Origin: DATKCN01 sp035513175
GTDB taxonomy: Bacteria > Chloroflexota > Chloroflexia > Thermomicrobiales > CFX8
Direction: 5' to 3'
Length of the DNA: 20,591 nucleotides
Assembly: GCA_035513175.1 (NCBI GenBank)
Contig: DATKCN010000328.1
Span: 1 to 20,591 of the forward strand
Below, piece after piece: positions 1 through 8,254 of this stretch (positions within the stretch are counted from its first letter, which is position 1; the number at the start of each line of letters is the position of its first letter). Under the pieces are notes generated by a model, which worked only from the letters and a program-made list of their open reading frames with translations, searched no databases and was not told the DNA's origin. The position numbers and the translations under genes are program-made.

Positions 1-811
1 GGTAAACCTCGCCAGGTCGAGCAGGAGCAAACGCGGCTGGGAGCTCGTATGCGAGCAGGTCTGCAAGGGTTTGATAGATGTCGAGCACGCTTGTGCCGGA
101 GCCTGAACCCAGATTGATGGCCTGCCCCGACCCATGGTCCAGCGCCGCGATGTGCGCCCGCGCGACATCCCCGACATAGACGAAGTCCCGCTGCTGGGCG
201 CCGTCGCCGTAAATCGTCACGGGCAACCCGTCCAGCATTCGGCCGGCGAAGATGGCGACGACACCCGCTTCGCCATCGGGGTCCTGCCGCGGTCCATAGA
301 CGTTTGGAAATCGCAAAGCGGTGTAGTTGAGGCCATACAGCCCCGCGTAGAGCTCGAGGTAGTGCTCGACCGTGTGCTTCGAGATCCCATAGTGCGACAG
401 AGGGACGATTGGGTGATCCTCATCGCATGGCAGATAGCGCGGTTCACCGTAGATTGCGCCGCCGGTCGAGGCATAGATGATCTTGCGCACATCGTTGGCG
501 ACCGCGCACTCCAGCACATGCACACTGCCCTCGACGTTGACTGACGCGTCGTAGCGGGGAGCGGTGAGCGAGACGCGGACACTCATCTGTGCCGCCAGGT
601 GGCAGACCACGTCTGGCCTCGTTTCGGCAATGATATCCGCCAGTTGCTCGTCGCGAATGTCGCACTCATACAAGGTTGCAGTCTCAGGCACATTGCTCCG
701 GCGACCGGTCGAGAGATCATCGACGATGACGACCTCGTGCCCTTCCGCGAGCATGTGATCGGCCACGTGCGAGCCAATGAATCCAGCGCCACCAGTGATC
801 AGTACCTTCAC
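1..811 (-). CDS. NAD-dependent sugar epimerase/dehydratase (UDP-glucose 4-epimerase-like), 3' end cut by window edge
   Basis: This is an extended short-chain dehydrogenase/reductase, probably a nucleotide-sugar 4-epimerase or dehydratase that supplies a precursor for the polysaccharide. About 270 residues are visible and the family usually has 300-330, so only the C-terminus is missing beyond position 1. The Rossmann motif TGGAGFIGS is at residues 6-14, the catalytic Thr region STGGAIYGE at 115-123, and the YGISK (YxxxK) pair at 141-145. RFPNVYGPRQ and the later GDGAQQRDFVYVGDVA are typical of GalE/RmlB-like proteins. The start is GTG at 811; an ATG overlapping it is followed at once by TGA and cannot be used. 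A GGAGA ribosome site lies about 5 bases upstream. It follows the sugar transferase stop by 44 bp and is probably the last visible gene of that operon. The exact substrate cannot be read from the sequence. Confidence 0.93.
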   Translation of the reverse strand, partial: MKVLITGGAGFIGSHVADHMLAEGHEVVIVDDLSTGRRSNVPETATLYECDIRDEQLADIIAETRPDVVCHLAAQMSVRVSLTAPRYDASVNVEGSVHVLECAVANDVRKIIYASTGGAIYGEPRYLPCDEDHPIVPLSHYGISKHTVEHYLELYAGLYGLNYTALRFPNVYGPRQDPDGEAGVVAIFAGRMLDGLPVTIYGDGAQQRDFVYVGDVARAHIAALDHGSGQAINLGSGSGTSVLDIYQTLADLLAYELPAAFAPARPGEVY

Positions 812-855
812 ATCGTCTCCATTCGTGCTCAAATGCGAAACAGGACATCGACGTG

Positions 856-2343
856 TCAGCGAGCTCCAGTTCCGTTCCACACCGTCGGAATTGTTCGCAG
901 CAAGATCTCGAGATCCGACCAGATCGAATAGGTGCGAATGTAATGCATATCCATCTGGACGCGGTCCTCATACCCCAGATTGCTTCGCCCGCTTACCTGC
1001 CAGAGGCCGGTCAATCCTGGTTTGACGGTCGAGAGATTGTCGCGCCACTGCCCAAAATGAATCAGCTCCGACTCGGTGATCATCCTCGGCCCGACAAGAC
1101 TCATCTGGCCGCGCAGCACATTGAACAGCTGCGGCAGCTCGTCGAGGCTCCAGCGGCGCAGCAACCGGCCGATGGGTGTTATCCGTGGATCGTCGTCGAG
1201 TTTTCCGTGCCGTTCGAGCTGCTCACGAAGCTCGGGGAACCGATCCAGTATCGCGTCCCCATCGATATACATCGTCCGAAACTTGAGCGCCGCGAAGGCG
1301 CGCCCCTGCTGACCGATGACGCGTCGCCGGTGGAGCACCGGCCCGGGTGACGTGGCGCGGACCGCGAGCGCGACGACTAGCATCACTGGCAGCGACATCA
1401 ACAGGACGACAATGGACGCGCCATAGTCGAGCAGATGCTTCAGCATCAGATCGAAGCCCGTGATGCGAACCTTGTTCACGGTAATGAGCGGCAGCCCGTT
1501 GACTTCGCCCGCCTGCACGCCGGTCGTCAGAATCTCGTGGATCCCCGGGACAATGTGCAATTCCGTCGGCAGTTGAGAAATGTCACGGACAACGCGCGCG
1601 AGCACCGGCTGTGACACAGATGTCGCGCTGATCACCAGTCCGGCCGCTGACGTCGCCGCGATCATCTGGAGCAGGGTGGACTGGCGATCCTGGTCGCGCG
1701 CATCCGTCTCGAGCGCGTCGCTGTCGATCGCGCCAACGACCTCAAGGCCGTGACTGCCGGAGCGGCGAATGTGCTCGATCAGTCGCGCGGCGTCGTCGCC
1801 TGTTCCAACCACGATAACCCGTTGCGTAAGATGTCCGGATCGCCGCACTGCGTAGATGCCGCGACGCAGCATGAAACGCAGCACGAAAACCGAAGCAATG
1901 ATTGTGATCCACGACATCACGATCCAACCACGAGCGATAACGAGCCGTGACTCGACGAGAAAGCTGAGCGCGATGATGAACATGACCGCCAGCGTCGTGG
2001 CTGACACAACCTGCGCGTATTCCCGCACTCCGTCGAACAGTCGCCGAGGGTTGTACAACTGATAGCAGGCGTAGATCAGCAGGAACAGCGGGATCAGCAG
2101 ACCGACCAGCGGGGCATAAAACCTGAATGGCGAGACGTCGTGGTCGTAGAAGATGTCAAATCCGGAGCGGAAGCGAACGAGATACGCCATCAGAAACCCG
2201 AGGCTTACCCCGACAACATCGGTGAGCACGACGCTGGCTATGACGAGCGCCTGGCTAATCGGCCGGGACATGTGTCTCGTCGACGTGCCATATGGCATGA
2301 CGGTCGTAGCGCCTGATATCGACGGCTCAATTCGCGCGTCCAT
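856..2343 (-). CDS. Polyprenyl-phosphate sugar-1-phosphate transferase (WcaJ/CpsE-type initiating transferase)
   Basis: This integral membrane enzyme would transfer a sugar-1-phosphate from a UDP-sugar to undecaprenyl phosphate, the first step of repeat-unit assembly. At 495 residues it has the full polyisoprenyl-phosphate hexose-1-phosphate transferase layout. There are four N-terminal membrane segments (about 31-53, 76-96, 111-130, 139-158) and a nucleotide-binding-like region from about 172 (VIVVGTGDDAARLI). A further hydrophobic segment at about 306-330 precedes the C-terminal bacterial sugar transferase domain. That domain carries KFRTM (354-358), PRITPIGRLLRRWSLDELPQ (386-405), the RGQMSLVGPR core and a terminal IPTVWNGTGAR. 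The ATG at 2343 lies 2 bp after the stop of the preceding glycosyltransferase, so translation is probably coupled. An in-frame Met at residue 16 or 25 is possible. The sugar, glucose or galactose, is undetermined. Confidence 0.95.
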   Translation of the reverse strand: MDARIEPSISGATTVMPYGTSTRHMSRPISQALVIASVVLTDVVGVSLGFLMAYLVRFRSGFDIFYDHDVSPFRFYAPLVGLLIPLFLLIYACYQLYNPRRLFDGVREYAQVVSATTLAVMFIIALSFLVESRLVIARGWIVMSWITIIASVFVLRFMLRRGIYAVRRSGHLTQRVIVVGTGDDAARLIEHIRRSGSHGLEVVGAIDSDALETDARDQDRQSTLLQMIAATSAAGLVISATSVSQPVLARVVRDISQLPTELHIVPGIHEILTTGVQAGEVNGLPLITVNKVRITGFDLMLKHLLDYGASIVVLLMSLPVMLVVALAVRATSPGPVLHRRRVIGQQGRAFAALKFRTMYIDGDAILDRFPELREQLERHGKLDDDPRITPIGRLLRRWSLDELPQLFNVLRGQMSLVGPRMITESELIHFGQWRDNLSTVKPGLTGLWQVSGRSNLGYEDRVQMDMHYIRTYSIWSDLEILLRTIPTVWNGTGAR

Positions 2344-2345
2344 GG

Positions 2346-3542
2346 TTACGCAGCCTTCTCTTCCCAGGTTGGCGCCAGATAGAGTCGCTCGAAGGCGCGC
2401 GCAACCGACGGCCAGGAGTGATGGGCCGCCACGTACTCGTAGCCCGCTATTCCGATGCTGCGCGCATAGGAAACATCGCTGAGGAGTCGGACGATGTGGC
2501 GCGCAAACTCAACGTCGTCGTCGGCGCCAAGCAGCGCGACACGCGCAGCCGTCAGGAGACCGTCCATCGCCGACGGAGAGGCGATGACCGGGACACCGCA
2601 TGCCATGGCTTCGAGCACTTTGTTCTGGATGCCGACGCTGTAGACAATTGGCGCGACCGAGACTCGCGCGTCAGCAATCAACGCTGTCAGGTCGTTGGGT
2701 CCGTCATGGATGGCAATGCCCTGCGCTCCATGCTGGCGCAGGAGCCAGCGCGGAGCATCTGCTCCGGCGATGCGCAGCTGGGCATCCGGCAGCAAGGCCC
2801 GCACTCGCGGCCAGATACTGTCGATGAGTCGTTGCGCGGCTGCCTGGTTCGCGTGGTATGACAGCTTTCCGGTGAAAATCACGACCGGATCGCCGGTGAG
2901 TGGGACAGGCGCCGGCAGGCGCGTGACACCGTTGGGTATGACGTCGATCGTCGCGCCGTTGGCGCCGTGAGCGAGGGCTGCGCGGTCTCGTTCTGCGACC
3001 ACCGTCACCGCGTCGACGGCCTGAACGAGCTGCGCCTCAAACCGCCGTGTCGGACCCTCTTCAGCGCGCGCCAGGCACCGCGCTGCCAGGCTTGTACTAT
3101 GCTCTCGCGTCAGCCGCGCCAGCTCGGCAATGCAGTCGACGGCGTCAAGCACGGTCCGTGTGCCCAATCCTGACAGAAGATCGACAGCCGCGGCACCGCG
3201 CAGATGCTCGATGTGGACGGCATCGTATGGAACTCCAACGGCGCGCGCAGAAGCGAGCTCGTGGCGAACGGCTTGTGTCAGCATCGGGGAAGTCGAGACG
3301 AGACGCTGCAGCGGGCGCGTTGGTCCCGTAATCGCGATACGTCCCACCGCGAGCTTCGTGTGAGCCGTGATCCGAACCGACACTCCCCGGTCCGCCCACG
3401 CCTCAAGCGCTTCCCGGTCGTCATCATTCCACGCCAGGGCGAAGATGCTGACCTGATGCGTTCGCGTCAGCTCCTCAAGCAGCATCCGTGCTCGCACTCG
3501 GGTGCGAGTCGGGCCATATGGCAGGACCACCAGCACGCGCAT
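2346..3542 (-). CDS. GT4-family glycosyltransferase (GT-B fold)
   Basis: This cytoplasmic glycosyltransferase of 398 residues probably extends the lipid-linked repeat unit. The N-terminal half begins with MRVLVVLPYGPTRTRVRARM, a typical GT-B acceptor-side beta strand and loop. The C-terminal half has VIFTGKLSYHANQAAA (221-236) and the donor-site stretch GIQNKVLEAMACGVPVIAS (304-322). The first Glu of the usual EX7E motif is replaced by Val303, while the second Glu (311) is kept. The pattern resembles glycosyltransferases named for PEP-CTERM/EpsH systems, but no exosortase is visible here. The ATG at 3542 has GGGAG about 7 bases upstream. The gene opens the leftmost transcription block; a 28-bp palindrome lies 43-70 bases upstream of its start. 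Donor and acceptor sugars are unknown. Confidence 0.9.
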   Translation of the reverse strand: MRVLVVLPYGPTRTRVRARMLLEELTRTHQVSIFALAWNDDDREALEAWADRGVSVRITAHTKLAVGRIAITGPTRPLQRLVSTSPMLTQAVRHELASARAVGVPYDAVHIEHLRGAAAVDLLSGLGTRTVLDAVDCIAELARLTREHSTSLAARCLARAEEGPTRRFEAQLVQAVDAVTVVAERDRAALAHGANGATIDVIPNGVTRLPAPVPLTGDPVVIFTGKLSYHANQAAAQRLIDSIWPRVRALLPDAQLRIAGADAPRWLLRQHGAQGIAIHDGPNDLTALIADARVSVAPIVYSVGIQNKVLEAMACGVPVIASPSAMDGLLTAARVALLGADDDVEFARHIVRLLSDVSYARSIGIAGYEYVAAHHSWPSVARAFERLYLAPTWEEKAA

Positions 3543-3584
3543 CCCACGCTCCCAATGTACGAACCAAAGCCGCAGGGCTTGATT

Positions 3585-3612
3585 CCAAGTCTAGGGCGCG
3601 CCATAGACTTGG
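3585..3612. repeat. 28-bp near-perfect palindrome in the gap between two glycosyltransferase genes
   Basis: The outer arms CCAAGTCTA (3585-3593) and TAGACTTGG (3604-3612) are exact reverse complements. The centre holds the 8-bp palindrome GGCGCGCC (3595-3602), flanked by a single mismatched pair (G3594 with A3603). That gives 26 of 28 symmetric positions. It sits 45-72 bases after the stop of the gene ending at 3657 and 43-70 bases before the ATG at 3542. No T-run follows on either strand, so it is not a classical intrinsic terminator. It may be an operator for a dimeric regulator or an RNA hairpin. Confidence 0.85.
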
Positions 3613-3656
3613 CTGCTGAACAGATGGCGAGATCAGGCTGACAATCACGTCACACG

Positions 3657-4904
3657 TCAGTGAGTGAGCAGTGAGGCAGGGCGCTCCGTTCGGTGAACGT
3701 CGAAGCCGCGATAGATATCGAGCAGCGGTTGGCAACACTGTCTCCAGTCGTACAGTGCCAGCGCCCGTTGCCGGGCTGCCTGTGCGATCGACCGCCGCAG
3801 CTCCGGTTGCTCGAGCAAGGTCGTCACCGCGCGAGCGAAATCTGCCGGAGTGTCAGCAACTAACAGATGCGTGCCGTGCTCCACATCCAGTCCATCGGCT
3901 CCAATGCTCGTCGAGACGACCGGAACTCCGCGCGCCATCGCCTCGAGAATCTTGACACGCACCCCACTGCCCGCCCGAAGCGGCACGATGAACACCGCCG
4001 CCTGACTGTACAGACTGTCGACATTCTCAACGAAGCCATGGATGGAAATAGAGCTGTCGGATGCAGCGAGGTCCACGATGTCACCCGGCGGCCGGGCGCC
4101 GACGACATCGACACCCACATCTGGGCGCGTCTGTCTCAGACCAGGCCACACATCGCTTGCGAACCAGCGGATCGCTTCCGCGTTCGGTGGATAGTGCATC
4201 GTGGCGATGCTGAGCAGTCGACGCGCGTCTGGATTGAACGGAGTGATTGACTGGTCGCGTACTTCAACGCCAATGGGAATGACGGCGGTCCGGATGGCTT
4301 TTCCGGCGGCGTTCTCGAGCGCGATCCGATCGCGGTTCGAGACGCACAGCGTCAAAGAGCTCGCGCGCGCGACGCGTCCCTCGAAGCGCCGCAGTAGCCG
4401 CCACTCGATCTCCGCTGCCGCCCGGTGCGCCGGTGTTGACTGACGGGGCGCTAGCTCCCGCACGAGCTCCCAGACGGCATTGTGAGCGTCGAAGACGCGT
4501 CGCACGGCTGGGTAGGCAGGCCGATGCGCGAGGTCGAGATACTGCGCCATCGAGAGTTGATCGGCATGCACCGCGTCGACGGTGCCAGCATCCAGCCGGC
4601 GGCGGACCGCCGCGGAGAATGCTGCCCGGTAATCGCGCGCAACGAGGAACGGGTTCAGTTGTGACCAACCGCGGGCAGCGTAGAGTGGCTCTTGAATGCG
4701 GTTGCGGTCCAACTGGATGGTCGTGACGTTGCTGCACCACTCACGAAGCAGCTGCGCGTGCTTGATCTCATCAGGGGAGCGAGCAAAAGTGATTAGCTCA
4801 ACCTCGTGCTCCTCGGCAAGGGTGCGCAGGACGTAGTGGGTCTTGACTTTCGGCCCCGCGTTGGGTGGGTTAGGAGCGATCTGAGTGAGCAGCAAGATTC
4901 GCAT
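3657..4904 (-). CDS. GT4-family glycosyltransferase (GT-B fold)
   Basis: This cytoplasmic glycosyltransferase likely adds a sugar to the growing repeat unit. From the chosen ATG (4904) it has 415 residues and begins MRILLLTQIAPNPPNAGPKV, the usual first strand and loop. An in-frame GTG at 4928 would add eight residues. Homologous motifs include MHYPPNAEAIRWFASDVWP in the second domain and the donor-site stretch GSGVRVKILEAMARGVPVV, followed by IGADGLDVEHG. The first Glu of the EX7E motif is absent, as in the other two GT4 genes of this window. The start overlaps the 3' end of the Wzz/kinase-like gene by 35 bp, so the two are probably co-translated. The longer GTG start is not excluded because neither start has a strong ribosome site. 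Confidence 0.9.
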   Translation of the reverse strand: MRILLLTQIAPNPPNAGPKVKTHYVLRTLAEEHEVELITFARSPDEIKHAQLLREWCSNVTTIQLDRNRIQEPLYAARGWSQLNPFLVARDYRAAFSAAVRRRLDAGTVDAVHADQLSMAQYLDLAHRPAYPAVRRVFDAHNAVWELVRELAPRQSTPAHRAAAEIEWRLLRRFEGRVARASSLTLCVSNRDRIALENAAGKAIRTAVIPIGVEVRDQSITPFNPDARRLLSIATMHYPPNAEAIRWFASDVWPGLRQTRPDVGVDVVGARPPGDIVDLAASDSSISIHGFVENVDSLYSQAAVFIVPLRAGSGVRVKILEAMARGVPVVSTSIGADGLDVEHGTHLLVADTPADFARAVTTLLEQPELRRSIAQAARQRALALYDWRQCCQPLLDIYRGFDVHRTERPASLLTH

Positions 4905-6591
4905 GGTCTCTTGCATCCTCTTGGTCACTTGATCTCATGACAGTTGGCATCATCGCAGTCGACCGAACTGTGGTCCTGTCATGCCCGCGTCGGGAGTCTG
5001 TAGACGAGTTTCTGGGAACCGCAGAGCGTCGTATCCAGTCGAGCGGCAACGGAGACAGGCTGGCCTTATTGAGGGCCAGTCCAATGACCCTAACGTCGGA
5101 CTGCTCGAGCATCCACAACGTCTCGTGAAGTTGTGACGATCGAACTCGGCCCGATTCCACAAGCAACAGGACGTGATCAAGTTCCTTCGCGATCAGGACC
5201 GCTTCCTGTTCCTGCAGGATCGCCGGTGTATCGACGATGACGATTTCAGCTCGTCGCTTGATCTCAGCGAAAGCTTTTCGGATGCCGAGTGGTGAGATCA
5301 CGTCAGCATACATTTCTGGAAGATTTCCGACGCTCAGGACTTTGAGGTGATCGATCGGTGTCGACTGCAGAACGTCGTCAAGCGATCGCATGCCAGTCAT
5401 GATGTCTGCGAGCCCAGGACCTGCATTGAGATCAAAGAGGATGTGAATGTCAGGATTGTGGAAGTTACTATCAACGAGGATAACACTGCGTCCACTATGC
5501 GCCATCGAGATCGCAAGATTCGCTGCAGTTGTTGTCTTTCCTTCCCCGCGGTAGCTGCTGGTGACCGCCAATGAGGTGCGCGGATCAGCAAGCCCATGGA
5601 TCTGCAGCACATTGCGCAGCTCACGGTACGACGAGGTGGCGCGCGCCATTGGTGACGTCAGCGTCACTGGCTTCTCCCTGGTATGGTGTCGATATCGTGG
5701 CACCGTAACGACCGGGAGCGTAAGCTCAGCCCCTGCGACATCTTCCGGCCGCACGATTCTGTTGTTCAGCAAGCTGATGCCAAGTGCCAGAAGCGAGCTG
5801 AGACCGAGACCGATGACAACTCCAAACGCATAGTACAGCATCGTCGAGGACGAGATTGGTATCGCTGATGTGGCTAGATTCGCGATCTGAAGAACGTTCG
5901 TCGTACTTGGCTCGGTGCTTCCAAGCAACGTAATGTACGCGTTTTGCCACGTGTCGATCTTGATTCTCAGCGTCTCTAACTCTTGCTGTGCATCGAAGAT
6001 ATCAGCTGCGGACGTCATCCCATCGATGCGTTGTTGGACTTCAACCGTCTCCTGCTGCGCGTCCAAGATCTTTCTTTGAAGATCAGCAAGTTGTTGCTGA
6101 ACGAATTGTTGCGACTCGGTAGTGGCAGCCGGGGCAGGACTTTGCAAAACGAGTTGCCGCGCAACCTCATCCGCGATCGCGGCGGCGGTGAGTGGGTCAG
6201 CATCGATAGCCGTAATGTCGATCAATTGCGTTCCGGGTACCCGCGTGACGAGCAGCCGCGCGCGCAGATCAGCCGCTGAAAGCGGAAGATCAAGATTCCT
6301 GGCTGCTGCAACAAGAACGGGATCGCGTTTTGCGAGCTCGACGTACGTCGGCATCAGGCGGTCGGTGATCGCGAGCATGTTCTGGTCGACGTTCCGTAGT
6401 TCGGTTGCCCTACCAACCTGGACCGTCGCCGTTGATCGATAGAGCGTTACCCGTTGCGAGAGGGCGTAGTTCGTTGCGACGAGCGCGATAACCATGCCTA
6501 TCGCCAGCAACCAAGACCAACGGCGCAGGAACAATGTATAAACGTTACGCTGGGATGTCGATTGATGGTCCACTGTTGTGATCCTCATCAT
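4870..6591 (-). CDS. Wzz-type chain-length determinant fused to a BY-kinase-like ATPase domain
   Basis: This membrane protein of 573 residues probably controls polysaccharide chain length and export. A Wzz domain starts near residue 12 with membrane segment 1 at about 27-45. A glutamine-rich coiled-coil stretch spans roughly 160-217, and membrane segment 2 lies at about 250-274. The cytoplasmic part contains the SSYRELRNVL motif (320-329) and a Walker A loop YRGEGKTTTAANLA (347-360). A Walker A'-like strand VILVDSNFH (370-378) and a Walker B strand VIVDTPA (451-457) follow. BY-kinases normally have DxDxR at Walker A'; here it reads DSNFH. The 52-residue tail after about 521 is rich in Ser, Arg and Asp and has no tyrosine, so autophosphorylation on a tyrosine cluster looks impossible. 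The ATG at 6591 has only a weak ribosome site; an in-frame GTG at residue 7 has GAGG upstream. Base composition is lower in GC than its neighbours. Confidence 0.92.
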   Translation of the reverse strand: MMRITTVDHQSTSQRNVYTLFLRRWSWLLAIGMVIALVATNYALSQRVTLYRSTATVQVGRATELRNVDQNMLAITDRLMPTYVELAKRDPVLVAAARNLDLPLSAADLRARLLVTRVPGTQLIDITAIDADPLTAAAIADEVARQLVLQSPAPAATTESQQFVQQQLADLQRKILDAQQETVEVQQRIDGMTSAADIFDAQQELETLRIKIDTWQNAYITLLGSTEPSTTNVLQIANLATSAIPISSSTMLYYAFGVVIGLGLSSLLALGISLLNNRIVRPEDVAGAELTLPVVTVPRYRHHTREKPVTLTSPMARATSSYRELRNVLQIHGLADPRTSLAVTSSYRGEGKTTTAANLAISMAHSGRSVILVDSNFHNPDIHILFDLNAGPGLADIMTGMRSLDDVLQSTPIDHLKVLSVGNLPEMYADVISPLGIRKAFAEIKRRAEIVIVDTPAILQEQEAVLIAKELDHVLLLVESGRVRSSQLHETLWMLEQSDVRVIGLALNKASLSPLPLDWIRRSAVPRNSSTDSRRGHDRTTVRSTAMMPTVMRSSDQEDARDHANLAAHSDRS

Positions 6592-6700
6592 GTCACGCTG
6601 AGCGGTTGATCATTGACTGGTGACGATCATGCCTAGCGAGTCTCAATATTGGAGCGCAATTGCCATTGCAACTTTCTGACGATGCTGTCATGCACGGAAC

Positions 6701-8254
6701 TCAGTGACGGCGTATGCGATCTGGTAACCGAATGGCTGCGTAGACGACCAACACCACGAGCAGTGAGGCGCTCGTGCCGCCTACGATCAACAGCAGTGGG
6801 GAGTGCATCGTCGTCTGGAGACCTGTCGTGCTGCTGCTAGATCGTGGAATCGGATCAGGGGCAGATATCGGCGTCGGGAACGTCGAGAGCTGAACGGGCT
6901 GGATCGTTGGAGTCGGCACTGGCGTCGGAGCGACCGCAGGCTCTATCTCCTGAGGCGGAATTGCTTGCGCGTCACTCTGGCCAGATACGATCCAGATCGT
7001 TGCCTCTTTCGTGTCCCAGGGATCGTCTCGCACGAAGTAAACGACATGAATCTGGTTCCCGAGTGCGACTGTCAGCCGCGGGTATTCCGGATATCCGTCT
7101 GGCGACGCAATTGGCTCTGGTTCTGACCAGCCTGCGTCACGATACGAGGTGACGAACACCGACAAACCGTACGGCGCGTCTGGATCGGCGCCGGCATACG
7201 CCAGTAGGAAGTGCCCGTCGCCATCGACAGCCAGCGACAGTTTGTCGAAGTTGTGGTCCCCTGGGTACGGACGCGCAATTACGTCGGGGATGATCTCGTC
7301 GGCTGACCAGGCGCCGCCCAGGTCGTCGCTCCGGCGGAAATGAAGTCGATCCCCGGCCGTCGATCGGTAGACGAGTATTGTCACCTGGCCATTGGTTGCA
7401 ACCGTGCTCTGCTGGTACTGGCCATGGTACGAAACCGGCGTGGACCACGTTCGGCCACCGTCGCGAGACACGGCCGTGGCGAAGCCGCTTGCCCTTCCCT
7501 GGCCAACCAGATTGTCATATCCGAGATCCCAGGCGGCGATCAGCGTTGAGCCATCGGGTATAGCAGCGAGGGACGTTCGAACTGAGTGGAGATCGTGGTC
7601 CGAAACGCGGACCGGTGGATCCCACGTCTCGCCGTGATCAGGTGATCGCCGTGAGAAGATAGTGGATCGCTGCTGAACGTCATTGTCGATGAGGGTGTCC
7701 GTCAGTTGATTGTAGACCACGACGAGTCCGTCGTCCGGGAGCGTGACGAGTTGAGCCCAATACGCCGACGATTGTGAGATCGGCCGTGGCGTGGTCCAGG
7801 AATGGGCATTCGTGAGGTCACTCCCGAGCGCAGCGCGCGAATAGTAGATCCCCGCGAGGTTTCGAGTATTCTGATCCGGCGGAACGTACCGAACGATCAT
7901 ATGGGCGTAGCGTCCGTCGCTGACGAGAATGGGTCGACCAGCATTGTAACTGTCTTTCACGAGAATGGCGGCAGGCTCACTCCAACCACCTGACTGTTGT
8001 TGGGACAGGACAACAGCCGATCCCATGCCATTTGACGTGTCCTCACTCTCCGCCTGCAGCGTGGCTTCCCAGACCAGTCTGGCGGCGCCGGCAGCGTCGG
8101 CATTCGACTCTGGGAACCAGTCGAATGTGAGACCGTCCGACAGCAGTTCGGGTTCGCCCCAGATGGTCTCGGCTGCGACATCGGGGATGGAAGTGCCCGC
8201 TGACAGCGCGACACATCCAACGGCGAGAAGCAATAGTCGACGAACCATGGTCAT
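6701..8254 (-). CDS. Secreted, C-terminally membrane-anchored Asp-box (BNR/sialidase-like) beta-propeller protein
   Basis: This is a 517-residue extracellular protein. A signal peptide (basic MTMVRR, hydrophobic 7-20, likely cleavage after about VAA at 28) leads to a propeller with recurring blade-end motifs. These are WGEPELL (32), GGWSEPAAI (89), SWTTPRPI (152), SPDHGETWDPP (204), SRDGGRTWSTP (263), SDDLGGAW (309) and AGWSEPEPI (374). The three at 204, 263 and 309 fit the Asp-box consensus SxDxGxTW, the last with Ala for Thr. A Pro/Thr/Ser linker (about 433-485), one membrane helix (487-508) and a basic end RLPDRIRRH anchor it. I do not see the FRIP-type arginine motif of true sialidases, so glycan binding or an unrelated hydrolase role is as likely as sialidase. 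The start ATG overlaps the upstream GT-C stop by 1 bp (TGATG). Confidence 0.85.
   Translation of the reverse strand: MTMVRRLLLLAVGCVALSAGTSIPDVAAETIWGEPELLSDGLTFDWFPESNADAAGAARLVWEATLQAESEDTSNGMGSAVVLSQQQSGGWSEPAAILVKDSYNAGRPILVSDGRYAHMIVRYVPPDQNTRNLAGIYYSRAALGSDLTNAHSWTTPRPISQSSAYWAQLVTLPDDGLVVVYNQLTDTLIDNDVQQRSTIFSRRSPDHGETWDPPVRVSDHDLHSVRTSLAAIPDGSTLIAAWDLGYDNLVGQGRASGFATAVSRDGGRTWSTPVSYHGQYQQSTVATNGQVTILVYRSTAGDRLHFRRSDDLGGAWSADEIIPDVIARPYPGDHNFDKLSLAVDGDGHFLLAYAGADPDAPYGLSVFVTSYRDAGWSEPEPIASPDGYPEYPRLTVALGNQIHVVYFVRDDPWDTKEATIWIVSGQSDAQAIPPQEIEPAVAPTPVPTPTIQPVQLSTFPTPISAPDPIPRSSSSTTGLQTTMHSPLLLIVGGTSASLLVVLVVYAAIRLPDRIRRH

Noticed and set aside
3585..3612. Intrinsic terminator reading of the 28-bp palindrome
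   Set aside because: The sequence after the hairpin on the minus strand is AATCAAGCCC, without a T-run, and none follows on the plus strand.
6643..6671. Possible sigma-70-like promoter (TTGCAA, 17 bp, TATTGA, minus strand) before the Wzz/kinase-like gene
   Set aside because: The -35 matches at four positions and the -10 at only three. Spacing is right but the signal is too weak to list as a feature.
8195..8254. Lipoprotein signal in the Asp-box protein (Cys14 in LLAVGC)
   Set aside because: The -3 position is Ala and the hydrophobic run continues past the Cys. A standard signal peptide with cleavage near VAA plus a C-terminal membrane anchor explains it better.
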